Assembly (NCBI RefSeq): GCF_003434305.1
Contig: NZ_QKKX01000003.1
Span: 1-64,000, forward strand
Reading direction: 5' to 3'
Length of the DNA: 64,000 bases
Source: Micromonospora sp. MW-13
Lineage (GTDB): Bacteria; Actinomycetota; Actinomycetes; Mycobacteriales; Micromonosporaceae
In this document: positions 7,513-21,821 of the stretch, one piece after another
Layout: every line of letters starts with the position of its first letter
Position numbering within the stretch: position 1 is the stretch's first letter
The notes under the pieces: generated by a model
Seen by the model: only the letters and a program-made list of their open reading frames with translations
The model's database searches: none
What the model was told of the DNA's origin: nothing
Translations under genes and position numbers: made by a program

Positions 7513-7905
7513 GTGGCCGAGAACAAGCGGCGCAGCGAGGACGCCGGCGACGACGACCGTCTGAACGACGAGGTCGTCGACGACGTGGCCGCCGACGACG
7601 CCACCGACGCGGACGAGCCGGTCTCCCGTGGTGGCACGGCCACCCGGGCGCGGGCCAAGGCCGAGTCGGCCGATGAGAGGAAGACCCGCAAGGACACCGA
7701 GCGGGTGGGGCTGTTCGCCCGCATCGCGCGGTTCTTCCGCGAGGTCGTGGCCGAGCTGCGTAAGGTCATCTGGCCTACCCGCAAGGAGCTGCTGACCTAC
7801 ACCGCCGTGGTCGTCACCTTTGTCGCCGTGATGCTGACGATCGTGGCCGGCCTGGACTACGCCTTCGCGAAGGGCGTGCTGTGGGTCTTCGGCAACCCCA
7901 GCTGA
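7513..7905 (+). CDS. secE: Preprotein translocase subunit SecE
   Basis: GTG at 7513 follows ggaggg, giving MAENKRRSED. The 130-residue product has a long acidic, charged cytoplasmic N-terminus (about 1-70), the SecE signature VVAELRKVIWPTRKELLTYT, and one membrane span (about 100-122). It joins SecY (37974) in the SecYEG channel. The single-span form with an N-terminal extension is usual in Gram-positives. It is followed 39 nt later by nusG. Confidence 0.95.
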   Translation: MAENKRRSEDAGDDDRLNDEVVDDVAADDATDADEPVSRGGTATRARAKAESADERKTRKDTERVGLFARIARFFREVVAELRKVIWPTRKELLTYTAVVVTFVAVMLTIVAGLDYAFAKGVLWVFGNPS

Positions 7906-7944
7906 CCGGCTGACTCAAGCCGATAGTGACGGAAGTGAGCGAGC

Positions 7945-8667
7945 GTGCCTGAGTACGACGAGACCGCCGAGACCACGGACGAGCAGTCCGCGGTGGCGAC
8001 GGCGGCCAACGATGAGTCGGTCGAGGCCGCCAGCGAGCCGGACTTTCCGACCACCGAGCCCGCCCCGGAAGTGGACTACGACCCGGTCGCGGAGCTGCGC
8101 CAGAAGCTGCGCTACGCGCCGGGTGACTGGTACGTGGTGCACTCGTACGCCGGCTACGAGAACAAGGTCAAGACCAACCTCGAGACCCGGATCACCTCCC
8201 TCGACATGGAGGAGTACATCTACCAGGTCGAGGTGCCGACCCGGGAAGAGGTCGAGGTCAAGAACGGCAAGCGGTCCCAGATCCAGGCCAAGGTGTTCCC
8301 CGGCTACATCCTGGTCCGGATGGAGCTGACCGCGGAGTCCTACTCCTGCGTGCGCAACACCCCCGGGGTCACCGGCTTCGTGGGGGCGACCGACCGGGCC
8401 GACCGACCGGCGCCGCTGAGCCTCGACGAGGTGATCAAGTGGCTCGCCCCGTCGATCGAGACCGAGCAGAAGAAGGCCAAGCCCGAGATCAAGGTTCTGG
8501 ACTTCGAGGTGGGCGACTCGGTCACCGTCACCGACGGCGCGTTCGCCTCGCTGCCGGCGACGATCAGCGAGATCAACGCCGACCAGCAGAAGCTCAAGGT
8601 GCTGGTGTCGATCTTCGGCCGGGAGACCCCGGTCGAGCTGAACTTCAACCAGGTCACCAAGATCTGA
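7945..8667 (+). CDS. nusG: Transcription antitermination factor NusG
   Basis: A 240-residue protein from GTG. An acidic extension (about 1-55) is followed by the NGN domain ([22 protein letters not shown]...; [21 protein letters not shown]) and a C-terminal KOW domain ([22 protein letters not shown]). It binds RNA polymerase and couples it to Rho or the ribosome. The acidic extension is a known feature of actinobacterial NusG. Confidence 0.97.
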   Translation: MPEYDETAETTDEQSAVATAANDESVEAASEPDFPTTEPAPEVDYDPVAELRQKLRYAPGDWYVVHSYAGYENKVKTNLETRITSLDMEEYIYQVEVPTREEVEVKNGKRSQIQAKVFPGYILVRMELTAESYSCVRNTPGVTGFVGATDRADRPAPLSLDEVIKWLAPSIETEQKKAKPEIKVLDFEVGDSVTVTDGAFASLPATISEINADQQKLKVLVSIFGRETPVELNFNQVTKI

Positions 8668-8716
8668 CGTTCCGGTCGCCGGCGGTGGGCAGCAGCCCGC
8701 CGCCGGCGTACCCGTT

Positions 8717-8750
8717 CCGCCCCCTCGCCGGACCTCGGCGCAGGGGGCGG
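8717..8750 (+). terminator. Hairpin between nusG and rplK
   Basis: ccgccccct (8717-8725) pairs with agggggcgg (8742-8750), with a smaller cgcc/ggcg stem nested inside. It may end the secE-nusG unit or attenuate into rplK. tagaacg and taccct just downstream could belong to an rplK promoter, but no clear -35 is seen. Confidence 0.5.
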
Positions 8751-8849
8751 CGGAGCGTTGCGCTACCCTAGAACGTCGGCCGTCGCCTCGCGCTGACCGT
8801 GCGCGCCCCCGGCCGGCACCTTTCCCAGTTCCAAGCCCCAGGAAGAGAC

Positions 8850-9281
8850 ATGCCTCCGAAGAAGAAGCTCGTCAAGACGTTCACGCTTCAGCTGCCGGCT
8901 GGCCAGGCCACTCCGGCGCCGCCGGTCGGCCCCGCGCTCGGCCAGCACGGCGTGAACATCATGGAGTTCTGCAAGTCCTACAACGCGCAGACCGAGTCCC
9001 AGCGGGGCGACGTCGTCCCCGCCGAGATCAGCGTGTACGAGGACCGCTCCTTCACCTTCATCCTGAAGACCCCGCCCGCCACCCGGCTGCTGATCAAGGC
9101 CGCCGGCGTGCAGAAGGGCTCCGGCGTCCCGCACAAGGAGAAGGTCGGCTCGGTCACCCGCGCCCAGTTGCGGGAGATCGCCGAGAAGAAGATGTCCGAC
9201 CTCAACGCCAACGACGTCGAGCAGGCTGAGAAGATCATCGCCGGCACCGCCCGGTCGATGGGCATCGTCGTCGCCGACTGA
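8850..9281 (+). CDS. rplK: 50S ribosomal protein L11
   Basis: ATG at 8850 after aggaagag gives [42 protein letters not shown], the typical L11 start, 143 residues. It forms the stalk base with L10/L12 and is the site of thiostrepton action. The frame extends upstream but family length and the ribosome site support this start. It is followed by rplA. Confidence 0.97.
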   Translation: MPPKKKLVKTFTLQLPAGQATPAPPVGPALGQHGVNIMEFCKSYNAQTESQRGDVVPAEISVYEDRSFTFILKTPPATRLLIKAAGVQKGSGVPHKEKVGSVTRAQLREIAEKKMSDLNANDVEQAEKIIAGTARSMGIVVAD

Positions 9282-9362
9282 CCTCGGTCACTGCTTCCCG
9301 ATCAGTTCGTGGGAGGGCACGCGGACGCCGCGGCCCGCCATAGACCACAGGAGTAACCAGAA

Positions 9363-10079
9363 ATGCAGCGCAGCAAGACCTACCGCAAGGCCGCCGAGGT
9401 CATCGACCGGTCGAAGCTCTACACGCCGGCCGAGGCGGTCAAGATCGCCAAGGACACCACCAGCGCCAAGTTCGACGCCACGGTCGAGGTCGCCATGCGC
9501 CTCGGCGTCGACCCCCGCAAGGCGGACCAGATGGTCCGCGGCGTGGTCAACCTGCCGCACGGCACCGGCAAGACCGCCCGCGTGATCGTCTTCGCCGCCG
9601 GCGCGAAGGCCGAGGAGGCCGCCGCCGCCGGTGCGGACGAGGTGGGCACCGACGAGCTCGTCGCCCGGATCCAGGGCGGCTGGCTCGACTTCGACGCGGC
9701 GATCGCCACGCCGGACCAGATGGCCAAGATCGGCCGGATCGCGCGGATCCTGGGCCCGCGCGGCCTGATGCCGAACCCGAAGACCGGCACGGTGACCATG
9801 GACGTCACCAAGGCCGTCTCGGACATCAAGGGCGGCAAGATCACCTTCCGGGTGGACAAGCACTCCAACCTCCACCTGATCATCGGCAAGGCCTCGTTCT
9901 CCGAGACCCAGCTGGTCGACAACTACGCCGCGGTCCTCGACGAGGTGCTGCGGGCCAAGCCGTCGGCGGCGAAGGGCAAGTACCTGAAGAAGATCACCCT
10001 CACCACCACGATGGGCCCGGGCGTGCCGGTCGACCCGAACCTGGTGAAGAACCTCCAGGAGGGCGCGACCGAGGCCTGA
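9363..10079 (+). CDS. rplA: 50S ribosomal protein L1
   Basis: A 238-residue protein, ATG after acaggagtaacc. It carries the L1 signature region [22 protein letters not shown] and starts [26 protein letters not shown]. It forms the mobile L1 stalk and in other bacteria represses its own operon. A perfect hairpin closes the rplKA unit 13 nt downstream. Confidence 0.97.
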   Translation: MQRSKTYRKAAEVIDRSKLYTPAEAVKIAKDTTSAKFDATVEVAMRLGVDPRKADQMVRGVVNLPHGTGKTARVIVFAAGAKAEEAAAAGADEVGTDELVARIQGGWLDFDAAIATPDQMAKIGRIARILGPRGLMPNPKTGTVTMDVTKAVSDIKGGKITFRVDKHSNLHLIIGKASFSETQLVDNYAAVLDEVLRAKPSAAKGKYLKKITLTTTMGPGVPVDPNLVKNLQEGATEA

Positions 10080-10092
10080 GCACCGCTGCCTC

Positions 10093-10129
10093 GATGGGGC
10101 CCCGCCACGAGCTGTGGCGGGGCCCCATC
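10093..10129 (+). terminator. Terminator of rplK-rplA
   Basis: A perfect 16-bp stem (10093-10108 with 10114-10129) around gagct, directly after rplA. Confidence 0.8.
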
Positions 10130-10157
10130 CGTCTGTCCGGTGTGGCAGGCTCGCGGC

Positions 10158-11027
10158 ATGCGGTGGGAGGACGTCTGGCTGCGATACGGCCGGCGCGGTC
10201 CGTGGGTGCTGCGGGAGGCGAACCTGCGGCTCGGCCCGGGCGAGGCCGCGGTGGTGGTCGGCCGCAACGGCGCCGGCAAGTCGACGCTGCTCCAGTTGGC
10301 GGCCGGGGTGCTCAGGCCGACCCGGGGCCGGGTCGTCGACCGCCCGCGGCACGTCGGCTGGGTACCGGAACGGTTCCCCGCCGACCAGCCGTTCACCGTG
10401 CAGCGTTACCTGGCCGGGATGGCCCGGGTGGCCGGGCTGGGCGGGAGCGAGGCCGACCTGGCGGTCGACCGGTGGACCGGGCGGCTCGGCCTGACCCGGT
10501 TCCGGGGCGTGCGCCTTCCCGAGCTGTCCAAGGGCACGGCCCAGAAGGTCGGCCTGGCCCAGGCGATGCTGCGCCGGCCCGGCCTGCTCATTCTCGACGA
10601 GCCCTGGGAGGGCCTCGACACCGCGGCCCGGGAACTGGTCCCCGGGCTGATCGACGAGGTGCTGGCGGCCGGCGGGTCGGTGCTGGTCAGCGACCACCGG
10701 GGCGAGACGGCGCGGCTACCGGGCGCCACTCACTGGACCGTCGCCGACGGCACCGTCACCGCGCGGGCGTCGGCCGACGCGCCGGTCGAGGCGCTCGTCG
10801 TGGTCGAGGTCGCGGTCCCGGCCGCGCGGGCGGCCGGCACCGTCGCCAGGTTGCGCGCCGACGGCCACCACGTTCTCGGGGTACGCGCCGCGGCCCCGCC
10901 CGACGCCCCCGCCCCCGGAGCGCCGGCCACACCGGTCGCCGGTGAACCGGGCGGTCCGCCGGCCCCTGCCGACGGGGCGGGCGGGGGCGTGCCGGCAACC
11001 GGGCCGGCCGGGCGGGTGGGCCGGTGA
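10158..11027 (+). CDS. ABC transporter ATP-binding protein
   Basis: A 289-residue protein (MRWEDVWLRYGRRGPWVLREANLRLGPGE). Walker A is GRNGAGKST (about residues 36-44), the signature is LSKGTAQKVGLAQAM, and Walker B is LLILDEPWEGLD, so ATP hydrolysis should work. The last ~60 residues are Pro/Ala/Gly-rich and probably disordered. ATG 10158 is preceded by CAGGCT with a 6-nt gap, suggesting a leaderless start; a GTG at 10140 is the alternative. It overlaps the membrane gene by 4 nt. Inserted between rplA and rplJ; substrate unknown. Confidence 0.88.
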   Translation: MRWEDVWLRYGRRGPWVLREANLRLGPGEAAVVVGRNGAGKSTLLQLAAGVLRPTRGRVVDRPRHVGWVPERFPADQPFTVQRYLAGMARVAGLGGSEADLAVDRWTGRLGLTRFRGVRLPELSKGTAQKVGLAQAMLRRPGLLILDEPWEGLDTAARELVPGLIDEVLAAGGSVLVSDHRGETARLPGATHWTVADGTVTARASADAPVEALVVVEVAVPAARAAGTVARLRADGHHVLGVRAAAPPDAPAPGAPATPVAGEPGGPPAPADGAGGGVPATGPAGRVGR

Positions 11028-11713
11028 GCGGGCTGGTCCGGCTGCGGCTGGCCGGCTTCCTGCGTACCGGACGGGCGGTCGCGCCCCTGCTGGCCGGGCT
11101 GCTCGCCCTCGGCGTCCTGTACGGCGGCGGTCGGGCGCAGCCGGCCGAGGCGTACGGCGTCTCGGCGGTGGTGCTGTTCCCGGTGCTGGCGTGGCAGACC
11201 AAGATCCTGCTCGACGTCGAGCCGGACGTGCAGCGCCGGCTGGCCCTGGTGCTCGCCGGGGCGGCCCGGGAGCGGGCCGCCGGGCTGCTCGCGGCGGTCG
11301 TGGCCGGGCTCGGCACGGTCGCCGTCGGGTTGGTCCTGCCGTGGCTGGTGGGCGGGGTGACCAGCCAGGTGACGCCGGGCGGCCGGTCCCTGGCCGCCGG
11401 CGTCGCCCTCGGCGTCTGGGCGCACCTGCTCGCCCTGCCGGCCGCCGTGGCGCTCGGCGCGCTGGCCAGCCGGGCGGTCACGGGCAGCGCCGGGTATGGC
11501 GTCGCGGTGCTGGCGCTCGGCGTGGTCGGCACGCTGGTCCTGGGTCTGTCCGACTCGGTGGTGCCGTGGTTGGCGCCCCCGGTGATGCCCGCCGCCCGGG
11601 CCATTGCCGCCGGCCCGTCCGGCGCCACCGTGGCGCTGCTCAGCGGGTGGGCGGTCGCCTGGAGCGCCACGGCCCTGGCCGGGTACGCCTGGCGCCGGCG
11701 GGCCCGCGCCTGA
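11024..11713 (+). CDS. ABC transporter-associated membrane protein
   Basis: A 229-residue, very hydrophobic protein with about six predicted spans (for example APLLAGLLALGVL, VALGVWAHLLALPAAVALGAL and VAVLALGVVGTLVLGL). GTG overlaps the ATPase stop in GTGA, indicating translational coupling. It is likely the permease partner of the upstream ATPase (ABC-2-like arrangement). No specific family motif is recognised and the transported substrate is unknown. Confidence 0.8.
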   Translation: MSGLVRLRLAGFLRTGRAVAPLLAGLLALGVLYGGGRAQPAEAYGVSAVVLFPVLAWQTKILLDVEPDVQRRLALVLAGAARERAAGLLAAVVAGLGTVAVGLVLPWLVGGVTSQVTPGGRSLAAGVALGVWAHLLALPAAVALGALASRAVTGSAGYGVAVLALGVVGTLVLGLSDSVVPWLAPPVMPAARAIAAGPSGATVALLSGWAVAWSATALAGYAWRRRARA

Positions 11714-11825
11714 TCGCGACCGCCCGGGTGCCGCACCTCGCGTTCGCTGGGCCGCTGCGGGCCCGGTGCGCGGCGAGCGGGGTCGATCACCGGCGGGGGA
11801 GTGACGGGGCGCACCCGGGGGCGAT

Positions 11826-11855
11826 TTGGCGGTCGCGGGGCGTGTCGCGTAACCT
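11826..11855 (+). promoter_or_regulatory. Candidate rplJL promoter
   Basis: ttggcg (11826-11831), an 18-bp spacer and taacct (11850-11855). It would give an rplJ leader of about 250 nt. Confidence 0.45.
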
Positions 11856-12113
11856 TGGCGCGAAGTACCACCCAGAGACCGCTGGTCACCGTGCTCCGGC
11901 ACGGTCGAAGGTCCCGCTTCGACGGGCGACCCGCGCAGGGCGGCAAGCGAAACTCGGCTCTGTTCCCGTGGTCCACCGACTGCGGTGCGATCGGCCGGCC
12001 CTCGCCCCGTGCGCCCTGCGCCGGGGCTTTTCTCGTTGTCGTGGCCCCTCCGGTACCGCGGAAGCCTGCCGGCTTCCCGGTGGACCAGCCTGGAGCAACG
12101 AGAGAGGAGGGAC
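11856..12113 (+). promoter_or_regulatory. Long rplJ leader, probable L10-binding/attenuation region
   Basis: The roughly 250 nt before rplJ are GC-rich, non-coding and full of inverted repeats. Near the end, gccccg (12004-12009) pairs with cggggc (12022-12027) and is followed by tttt, a factor-independent terminator shape inside the leader. L10(L12)4 autoregulates this operon through the leader in other bacteria, so an L10 leader is expected here. I did not fold the region computationally. Confidence 0.5.
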
Positions 12114-12659
12114 ATGGCGGACAAGCCGATCCGGGCCGACAAGGCCACGGCCGTCGTCGAGCTGACCGAGAACTTCCGCAACGCGGGCGCTACGGTGCTG
12201 ACCGAGTACCGTGGTCTGACGGTTTCCCAGCTCACCCAGCTGCGGCGCTCGCTCGGCAAGGAGACCACCTACACGGTCGCGAAGAACACGCTGGCGAAGC
12301 GTGCCGCGACCGACGCGGGTATCTCCGGGCTCGACGAGCTGTTCACCGGTCCTACCGCGCTGACTTTCGTTTCGGGCGACGTCGTCGAGGCGGCGAAGGG
12401 GCTTCGCGACTTCGCGAAGGCCAACCCGAAGCTCGTCATCAAGGGCGGCGTCTTCGAGGGCAAGGCCATTTCCGCGGCCGAGGTCACGAAGCTCGCCGAC
12501 CTGGAGTCCCGCGAGGTGCTGCTGGCCAAGCTGGCCGGCGCGATGAAGGGCAACCTGAGCAAGGCCGCGGCCCTGTTCCAGGCCCCGCTGTCGAAGACCG
12601 CCCGGCTGGCGGCAGCGCTGCAGGACAAGCGCGAGAAGGAGGGCGCCGAGGCGGCCTGA
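12114..12659 (+). CDS. rplJ: 50S ribosomal protein L10
   Basis: A 181-residue protein. ATG at 12114 follows the strong ribosome site gagaggagg. It starts [45 protein letters not shown], typical L10, with a C-terminal helix that carries the L7/L12 dimers. rplL follows after 54 nt. Confidence 0.97.
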   Translation: MADKPIRADKATAVVELTENFRNAGATVLTEYRGLTVSQLTQLRRSLGKETTYTVAKNTLAKRAATDAGISGLDELFTGPTALTFVSGDVVEAAKGLRDFAKANPKLVIKGGVFEGKAISAAEVTKLADLESREVLLAKLAGAMKGNLSKAAALFQAPLSKTARLAAALQDKREKEGAEAA

Positions 12660-12713
12660 GGGCCCCCCGGCGCACCCACGTTCTTAGTCAAACATTAGGA
12701 AAGGACGCCAGAC

Positions 12714-13100
12714 ATGGCGAAGCTCAGCACCGACGAGCTGCTCGACGCGTTCAAGGAGATGACGCTGATCGAGCTCTCCGAGTTCGTGAAGCAGTTCGAG
12801 GAGACCTTCGAGGTCACCGCCGCGGCTCCGGTCGCCGTCGCCGGCCCGGCGGGCCCGGCCGGCCCGGCCGCCCCGGTCGAGGAGGAGAAGGACGAGTTCG
12901 ACGTCGTCCTCGAGGCCGACGGTGGCAAGAAGATCCAGGTCATCAAGGTCGTGCGTGAGCTGACCGGCCTGGGCCTGAAGGAGGCCAAGGACGCGGTCGA
13001 GGCCGCGCCGAAGGCCATCCTGGAGAAGGTCAACAAGGAGACCGCCGAGAAGGCCAAGGCCAAGCTCGAGGGCGAGGGCGCCAAGGTCACCCTCAAGTAA
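12714..13100 (+). CDS. rplL: 50S ribosomal protein L7/L12
   Basis: A 128-residue protein: N-terminal dimerisation helices ([30 protein letters not shown]), a flexible Ala/Pro/Gly hinge (about 37-58) and the conserved C-terminal domain [34 protein letters not shown] that recruits translation GTPases. Ribosome site aggaaagg precedes the ATG. A hairpin closes the unit about 50 nt after the stop. Confidence 0.98.
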   Translation: MAKLSTDELLDAFKEMTLIELSEFVKQFEETFEVTAAAPVAVAGPAGPAGPAAPVEEEKDEFDVVLEADGGKKIQVIKVVRELTGLGLKEAKDAVEAAPKAILEKVNKETAEKAKAKLEGEGAKVTLK

Positions 13101-13153
13101 TTGGGGCTGTACCGGGCGCGCCCGGCTCACGTGAGCCAGGGCACAATCCGACG

Positions 13154-13192
13154 CGGCGGGCGGCGATCCGAATTCGGGATCGTCGCCCGCCG
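13154..13192 (+). terminator. rplJL terminator
   Basis: A 16-bp stem with one G-U (13154-13169 with 13177-13192) around a 7-nt loop, 54 nt after rplL. Confidence 0.7.
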
Positions 13193-13519
13193 TGTTCGTG
13201 CTGGGACCGCCAGCAACGGTCTGAGCAGGGCGTGGGCGCCCGGTACCCGGCGGTGCGGCGGGGCCGGCCGGTCGTCCGTCGGTGGGAAACACGTGTCGCT
13301 GACGAGACCGGCCCTTGACGCGGCCCCGGGCCGCCAGGCACGCTGACACCAGCAAGACCTTCCGCGCTTGCAACGGCCACCTCTTGGGTATTGGCAACGG
13401 CGGCACCACCGGCCGCCGCACCCGAGCGGTTCCGTAGGTCCGCCGCGTTCCGAGCGGCCCGGTCAGTCCCCCTTTCGGGGGAAGCCGAGGCGCGTTCCGC
13501 GACGACTTGCGGGCTGGGC

Positions 13520-13548
13520 TGGACAGCGGTTAGCCTCTCGGCTACACT
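13520..13548 (+). promoter_or_regulatory. rpoBp: rpoBC promoter
   Basis: tggaca (13520-13525), a 17-bp spacer and tacact (13543-13548) make the best housekeeping-sigma match in the 575-bp rplL-rpoB gap. The transcript would carry an rpoB leader of roughly 120 nt. Apart from the rplL terminator I see nothing else convincing in this gap. Confidence 0.7.
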
Positions 13549-13675
13549 GCTAGTTTGCGCTGCCTTCTGACTTTATCCCTGCGCAGAAATGTCCGATTGC
13601 GGGTATTTCTGGTGGGGTCATTGGAGTGCACGCGTACCAGCCGTTCTGCAGCACCGGTCCTCGGAAGGACGCATC

Positions 13676-16600
13676 TTGGCAGCTTCCCGCCCTGCGAAGA
13701 CCAGTCGTACGTCGAGCGCTTTCGCTCCCCGCCGAGTCTCTTTCGGCAGGATCACCGAACACCTCGAGGTCCCCAACCTCCTCGCCATCCAGAACGAGTC
13801 CTTCGACTGGCTCGTCGGCAACGAGGCTTGGCAGGGCCGGTCGGCGGACGACCCGCACGCACGCTCGGGTCTCGCGGAAATCCTCGACGAGATCAGTCCC
13901 ATTGAGGACTTCTCCGGCACCATGTCGCTCTCCTTCTCGGCACCGCGCTTCGACGAGGTCAAGGCCTCGATCGAGGAGTGCAAGGAGAAGGACCTGACCT
14001 ACTGCGCCCCGCTGTTCGTGACGGCGGAGTTCACCAACAACACCACCGGCGAGATCAAGAGCCAGACGGTGTTCATGGGTGACTTCCCGATGATGACGCC
14101 CAAGGGCACCTTCATCATCAACGGCACCGAGCGCGTCGTGGTCAGCCAGCTCGTCCGGTCCCCGGGCGTGTACTTCGACAAGCAGCCGGACAAGACCTCC
14201 GACCGCGACCTCTCCAGCGTCAAGGTCATCCCGAGTCGGGGTGCCTGGCTGGAGTTCGACATCGACAAGCGCGACACGGTCGGCGTCCGCATCGACCGCA
14301 AGCGCCGGCAGGCCGTCACGGTCCTGCTCAAGGCCATCGGTTGGTCCGCCGAGCGGATCCGCGAGAAGTTCGGCTGGTCCGAGCTGCTGATGACCACGCT
14401 CGAGAAGGACCACATCGCCGGCCAGGACGAGGCGCTGCTAGACATCTACCGCAAGCTCCGCCCTGGCGAGCCGCCGACCCGCGAGAACGCCCAGACCCTG
14501 CTCGACAACCTCTTCTTCAACCCGAAGCGGTACGACGTCGCCAAGGTCGGTCGGTACAAGTTCAACAAGAAGCTCGAAGTGGGCGTGCCGATCACCACCG
14601 GCACTCTGACCGAGGACGACATCGTCGCCACCGTGGAGTACCTGTGCCGGCTGCACGCCGGTGAGGACGGCTACGAGGCCGACGACATCGACCACTTCGG
14701 CAACCGGCGCCTGCGTACCGTGGGTGAGCTGATCCAGAACCAGGTCCGGGTCGGCCTGTCCCGGATGGAGCGGGTCGTCCGCGAGCGGATGACCACCCAG
14801 GACGTCGAGGCGATCACGCCGCAGACCTTGATCAACATCCGCCCCGTGGTGGCGGCGATCAAGGAGTTCTTCGGCACGTCGCAGCTGTCCCAGTTCATGG
14901 ACCAGACCAACCCGCTGGCGGGCCTGACCCACCGGCGTCGGCTGAGCGCGCTCGGTCCGGGTGGTCTGTCCCGGGAGCGGGCCGGCTTCGAGGTCCGCGA
15001 CGTGCACCCGTCCCACTACGGCCGGATGTGCCCGATCGAGACGCCGGAAGGCCCGAACATCGGCCTGATCGGCGCGCTCTCCACCTTCGCCCGGGTCAAC
15101 CCGTTCGGCTTCATCGAGACGCCGTACCGGAAGGTCGTCGACGGTCGGGTCACCGACCAGATCGACTACCTGACCGCGGACGAGGAGGACCGGTTCGTCA
15201 AGGCCCAGGCCAACGCGCCGCTGAAGGCCGACGGCACGTTCGCCGAGGACCGGGTCCTGTGCCGCCGTAAGGGCGGCGAGACCGAGGACGTGGTTCCCGG
15301 CGCCGTCGACTACATGGACGTCTCGCCGCGGCAGATGACCTCGGTCGCGACCGCGATGATCCCGTTCCTCGAGCACGACGACGCCAACCGGGCCCTGATG
15401 GGCGCGAACATGCAGCGCCAGGCCGTGCCGCTGGTCAAGGCCGAGTCGCCGCTCGTCGGCACCGGCATGGAGTACCGCGCCGCCGTCGACGCCGGTGACG
15501 TGGTCGTGGCCGAGGTCGGCGGTGTCATCGAGGACCTCTGCGCCGACTACATCACCATCCACCAGGACGACGGCCACCGCCGGACGTACCTGCTGCACAA
15601 GTTCCGCCGCTCCAACGCCGGCTCCTGCGTGAACCAGAAGCCGGTGGTCTTCGAGGGCGACCGCGTCGAGGCCGGCCAGGTCATCGCCGACGGTCCGTGC
15701 ACCGACGAGGGCGAGATGGCGCTCGGGCGCAACCTGCTGGTGGCGTTCATGTGCTGGGAGGGCCACAACTACGAGGACGCGATCATCCTGTCGCAGCGCC
15801 TCGTGCAGCAGGACGTGCTCACCTCGATCCACATCGAGGAGCACGAGGTCGACGCCCGGGACACCAAGCTCGGCCCGGAGGAGATCACCCGCGACATCCC
15901 GAACGTCAGCGAGGAGATGCTCGCCGACCTCGACGAGCGCGGCATCATCCGGATCGGCGCCGAGGTCGTCCCCGGTGACATCCTGGTCGGCAAGGTCACG
16001 CCCAAGGGCGAGACCGAGCTGACCCCGGAGGAGCGGCTGCTCCGCGCGATCTTCGGCGAGAAGGCGCGCGAGGTCCGGGACACCTCGCTGAAGGTGCCGC
16101 ACGGTGAGACCGGCACGGTCATCGGCGTGCGTACCTTCTCCCGGGAGGACGGCGACGAGCTGCCCCCGGGCGTCAACGAGCTGGTCCGGGTCTACGTCGC
16201 CCAGAAGCGGAAGATCCAGGACGGCGACAAGCTCGCCGGCCGGCACGGCAACAAGGGTGTCATCTCGAAGATCCTGCCGATCGAGGACATGCCGTTCCTG
16301 GAGGACGGCACCCCCGTCGACATCGTGCTCAACCCGCTGGGTGTGCCGTCCCGGATGAACATCGGCCAGGTGCTGGAGACGCACCTCGGCTGGGTGGCCA
16401 AGACGGGGTGGAACGTCGAGGGCGACGACTCCGAGTGGAAGCGCCAGCTGCGCTCCATCGAGGCGCACGAGTCCGAGCCGGACACCAACGTGGCCACGCC
16501 GGTCTTCGACGGCGCCCGCGAGGAGGAGATCTCCGGTCTGCTCGCGTCGACCCTGCCCAACCGGGACGGCAAGCAGCTGATCGGCTCCTCCGGCAAGGCG

Positions 16601-17107
16601 CAGCTGTTCGACGGCCGCTCGGGCGAGCCGCTGCCGGACCCGATCGCGGTCGGCTACATCTACATCCTGAAGCTCAACCACCTGGTCGATGACAAGATCC
16701 ACGCCCGGTCGACCGGCCCGTACTCGATGATCACGCAGCAGCCGCTGGGTGGTAAGGCGCAGTTCGGTGGCCAGCGCTTCGGTGAGATGGAGTGCTGGGC
16801 GATGCAGGCGTACGGCGCCGCGTACGCCCTGCAGGAGCTGCTGACGATCAAGTCCGACGACGTCCTGGGCCGGGTCAAGGTCTACGAGGCGATCGTCAAG
16901 GGCGAGAACATCCCGGAGCCGGGCATTCCGGAGTCGTTCAAGGTGTTGCTCAAGGAGCTGCAGTCGCTGTGCCTCAACGTGGAGGTGCTTTCCAGCGACG
17001 GTGTGGCCCTGGAGATGCGCGAGACCGATGACGAGGTGTTCCGGGCCGCGGAGGAGCTGGGCATCGACCTGTCCCGGCGCGAGCCGAGCTCGGTCGAAGA
17101 GGTGTAG
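13676..17107 (+). CDS. rpoB: RNA polymerase beta subunit
   Basis: 1143 residues from a TTG start after ggaagga; the product starts [48 protein letters not shown], matching actinomycete RpoB, many of which use TTG. An upstream ATG at 13589 in frame adds residues not seen in the family. The rifampicin region near residue 400 ([18 protein letters not shown]...[13 protein letters not shown]) carries the sensitive-type residues. Conserved catalytic-core blocks such as [16 protein letters not shown] and the C-terminal [18 protein letters not shown] are present. It is followed by rpoC after a hairpin. Confidence 0.98.
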   Translation: MAASRPAKTSRTSSAFAPRRVSFGRITEHLEVPNLLAIQNESFDWLVGNEAWQGRSADDPHARSGLAEILDEISPIEDFSGTMSLSFSAPRFDEVKASIEECKEKDLTYCAPLFVTAEFTNNTTGEIKSQTVFMGDFPMMTPKGTFIINGTERVVVSQLVRSPGVYFDKQPDKTSDRDLSSVKVIPSRGAWLEFDIDKRDTVGVRIDRKRRQAVTVLLKAIGWSAERIREKFGWSELLMTTLEKDHIAGQDEALLDIYRKLRPGEPPTRENAQTLLDNLFFNPKRYDVAKVGRYKFNKKLEVGVPITTGTLTEDDIVATVEYLCRLHAGEDGYEADDIDHFGNRRLRTVGELIQNQVRVGLSRMERVVRERMTTQDVEAITPQTLINIRPVVAAIKEFFGTSQLSQFMDQTNPLAGLTHRRRLSALGPGGLSRERAGFEVRDVHPSHYGRMCPIETPEGPNIGLIGALSTFARVNPFGFIETPYRKVVDGRVTDQIDYLTADEEDRFVKAQANAPLKADGTFAEDRVLCRRKGGETEDVVPGAVDYMDVSPRQMTSVATAMIPFLEHDDANRALMGANMQRQAVPLVKAESPLVGTGMEYRAAVDAGDVVVAEVGGVIEDLCADYITIHQDDGHRRTYLLHKFRRSNAGSCVNQKPVVFEGDRVEAGQVIADGPCTDEGEMALGRNLLVAFMCWEGHNYEDAIILSQRLVQQDVLTSIHIEEHEVDARDTKLGPEEITRDIPNVSEEMLADLDERGIIRIGAEVVPGDILVGKVTPKGETELTPEERLLRAIFGEKAREVRDTSLKVPHGETGTVIGVRTFSREDGDELPPGVNELVRVYVAQKRKIQDGDKLAGRHGNKGVISKILPIEDMPFLEDGTPVDIVLNPLGVPSRMNIGQVLETHLGWVAKTGWNVEGDDSEWKRQLRSIEAHESEPDTNVATPVFDGAREEEISGLLASTLPNRDGKQLIGSSGKAQLFDGRSGEPLPDPIAVGYIYILKLNHLVDDKIHARSTGPYSMITQQPLGGKAQFGGQRFGEMECWAMQAYGAAYALQELLTIKSDDVLGRVKVYEAIVKGENIPEPGIPESFKVLLKELQSLCLNVEVLSSDGVALEMRETDDEVFRAAEELGIDLSRREPSSVEEV

Positions 17108-17114
17108 GTGGTGA

Positions 17115-17190
17115 GGGTTGGGGGGGCCGATCGACCCGCTCTGGGCGGTCAGGCCTGATCCCGACGCGGGTCGGCCGGCCCCCCAACCCC
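17115..17190 (+). terminator. Imperfect long hairpin between rpoB and rpoC
   Basis: gggttggggggg near 17115 pairs with the C-rich tract ending near 17190, extended by the gaccc/gggtc region. Because rpoB and rpoC are normally cotranscribed, this is more likely an RNA-processing or partial-attenuation structure than a full terminator. Confidence 0.45.
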
Positions 17191-17231
17191 GCCCATGATC
17201 TAGCTGTAAAGACGACGACATAGGGGACATA

Positions 17232-21119
<3,888 letters not shown>

Positions 21120-21132
21120 AGCACGCACTGAC

Positions 21133-21165
21133 GACGAGGCCCCCGGCGCCGCCGGGGGCCTCGTC
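21133..21165 (+). terminator. rpoBC terminator
   Basis: A perfect 15-bp stem (21133-21147 with 21151-21165) around gcc, 13 nt after rpoC. Confidence 0.85.
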
Positions 21166-21342
21166 GCGTCCCGGGGACCGTCGGACCGGGGGCCGGGTGC
21201 GGTCGGGGATCGAGTCCCGGCAGGTCACGCCGGGTGCCGGACCGGCCCGCACCCGGTTCGCTGCCCCGCGTGGGGCGGTCGACGACCGGTCTGCTCCCCA
21301 CGGACGCAGCCGGGCGGCCGGCGGGCGGGGCATGATGGGGGC

Positions 21343-21711
21343 ATGACGACCGCACCCGGGCCGGCGCCCGTCGCGCAGCCGGGGCCGCGCCATCCGCTCG
21401 ACCCGGACCCGGTCCGTTCCAGCAAGGCCCGCGCGGTCTTCGCCCTCGGCCTGATGGGCGCCCTAACCGGGATCTTCGTCGGCGGGGTGGTGCCGGCGAC
21501 ACTCGCTCTGGTGCTCGCCCGGCAGGCCCGCCGGGAGGCGTACGCCTCGGGGGGCTACCTCACCGGCGCCGCCTGGCTGCGGCGGGGGGAGCGACTGGCC
21601 TGGACGGGCCTGGTCCTGTTCGCGGCGACCGTGGTGGTCGCGGTGGTGATCGGCGTGGTCCGGCTAGCCGGGGAGCCGTTCGGGCACGACTACGCGCCGA
21701 ACATGGACTGA
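21343..21711 (+). CDS. Small membrane protein, two spans
   Basis: A 122-residue protein. A Pro-rich N-terminus (about 1-28) is followed by two hydrophobic spans (about 32-58 and 84-105), with a basic stretch ARQARREAY between them. CATGAT lies 7 nt before the ATG, a possible -10 for a leaderless transcript. It resembles the membrane half of the next protein (DUF4190-type), which suggests related function, but no role is known. Confidence 0.7.
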   Translation: MTTAPGPAPVAQPGPRHPLDPDPVRSSKARAVFALGLMGALTGIFVGGVVPATLALVLARQARREAYASGGYLTGAAWLRRGERLAWTGLVLFAATVVVAVVIGVVRLAGEPFGHDYAPNMD

Positions 21712-21821
21712 CCGTCCCGGGGGATGCCTCCCCGCCCACCCACGGGGGGTGGGGCGGCGGCGGTAGCCTGGCCGGTGTCCGTCGCGCGGCGGTGGACACC
21801 GACCGGCGACAGGAGGACCTC

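Noticed and set aside
14860..15030. Possible rifampicin-resistance changes in rpoB
   Set aside because: The key residues of the rifampicin region match sensitive actinomycete RpoB; the small differences are ordinary for the group.
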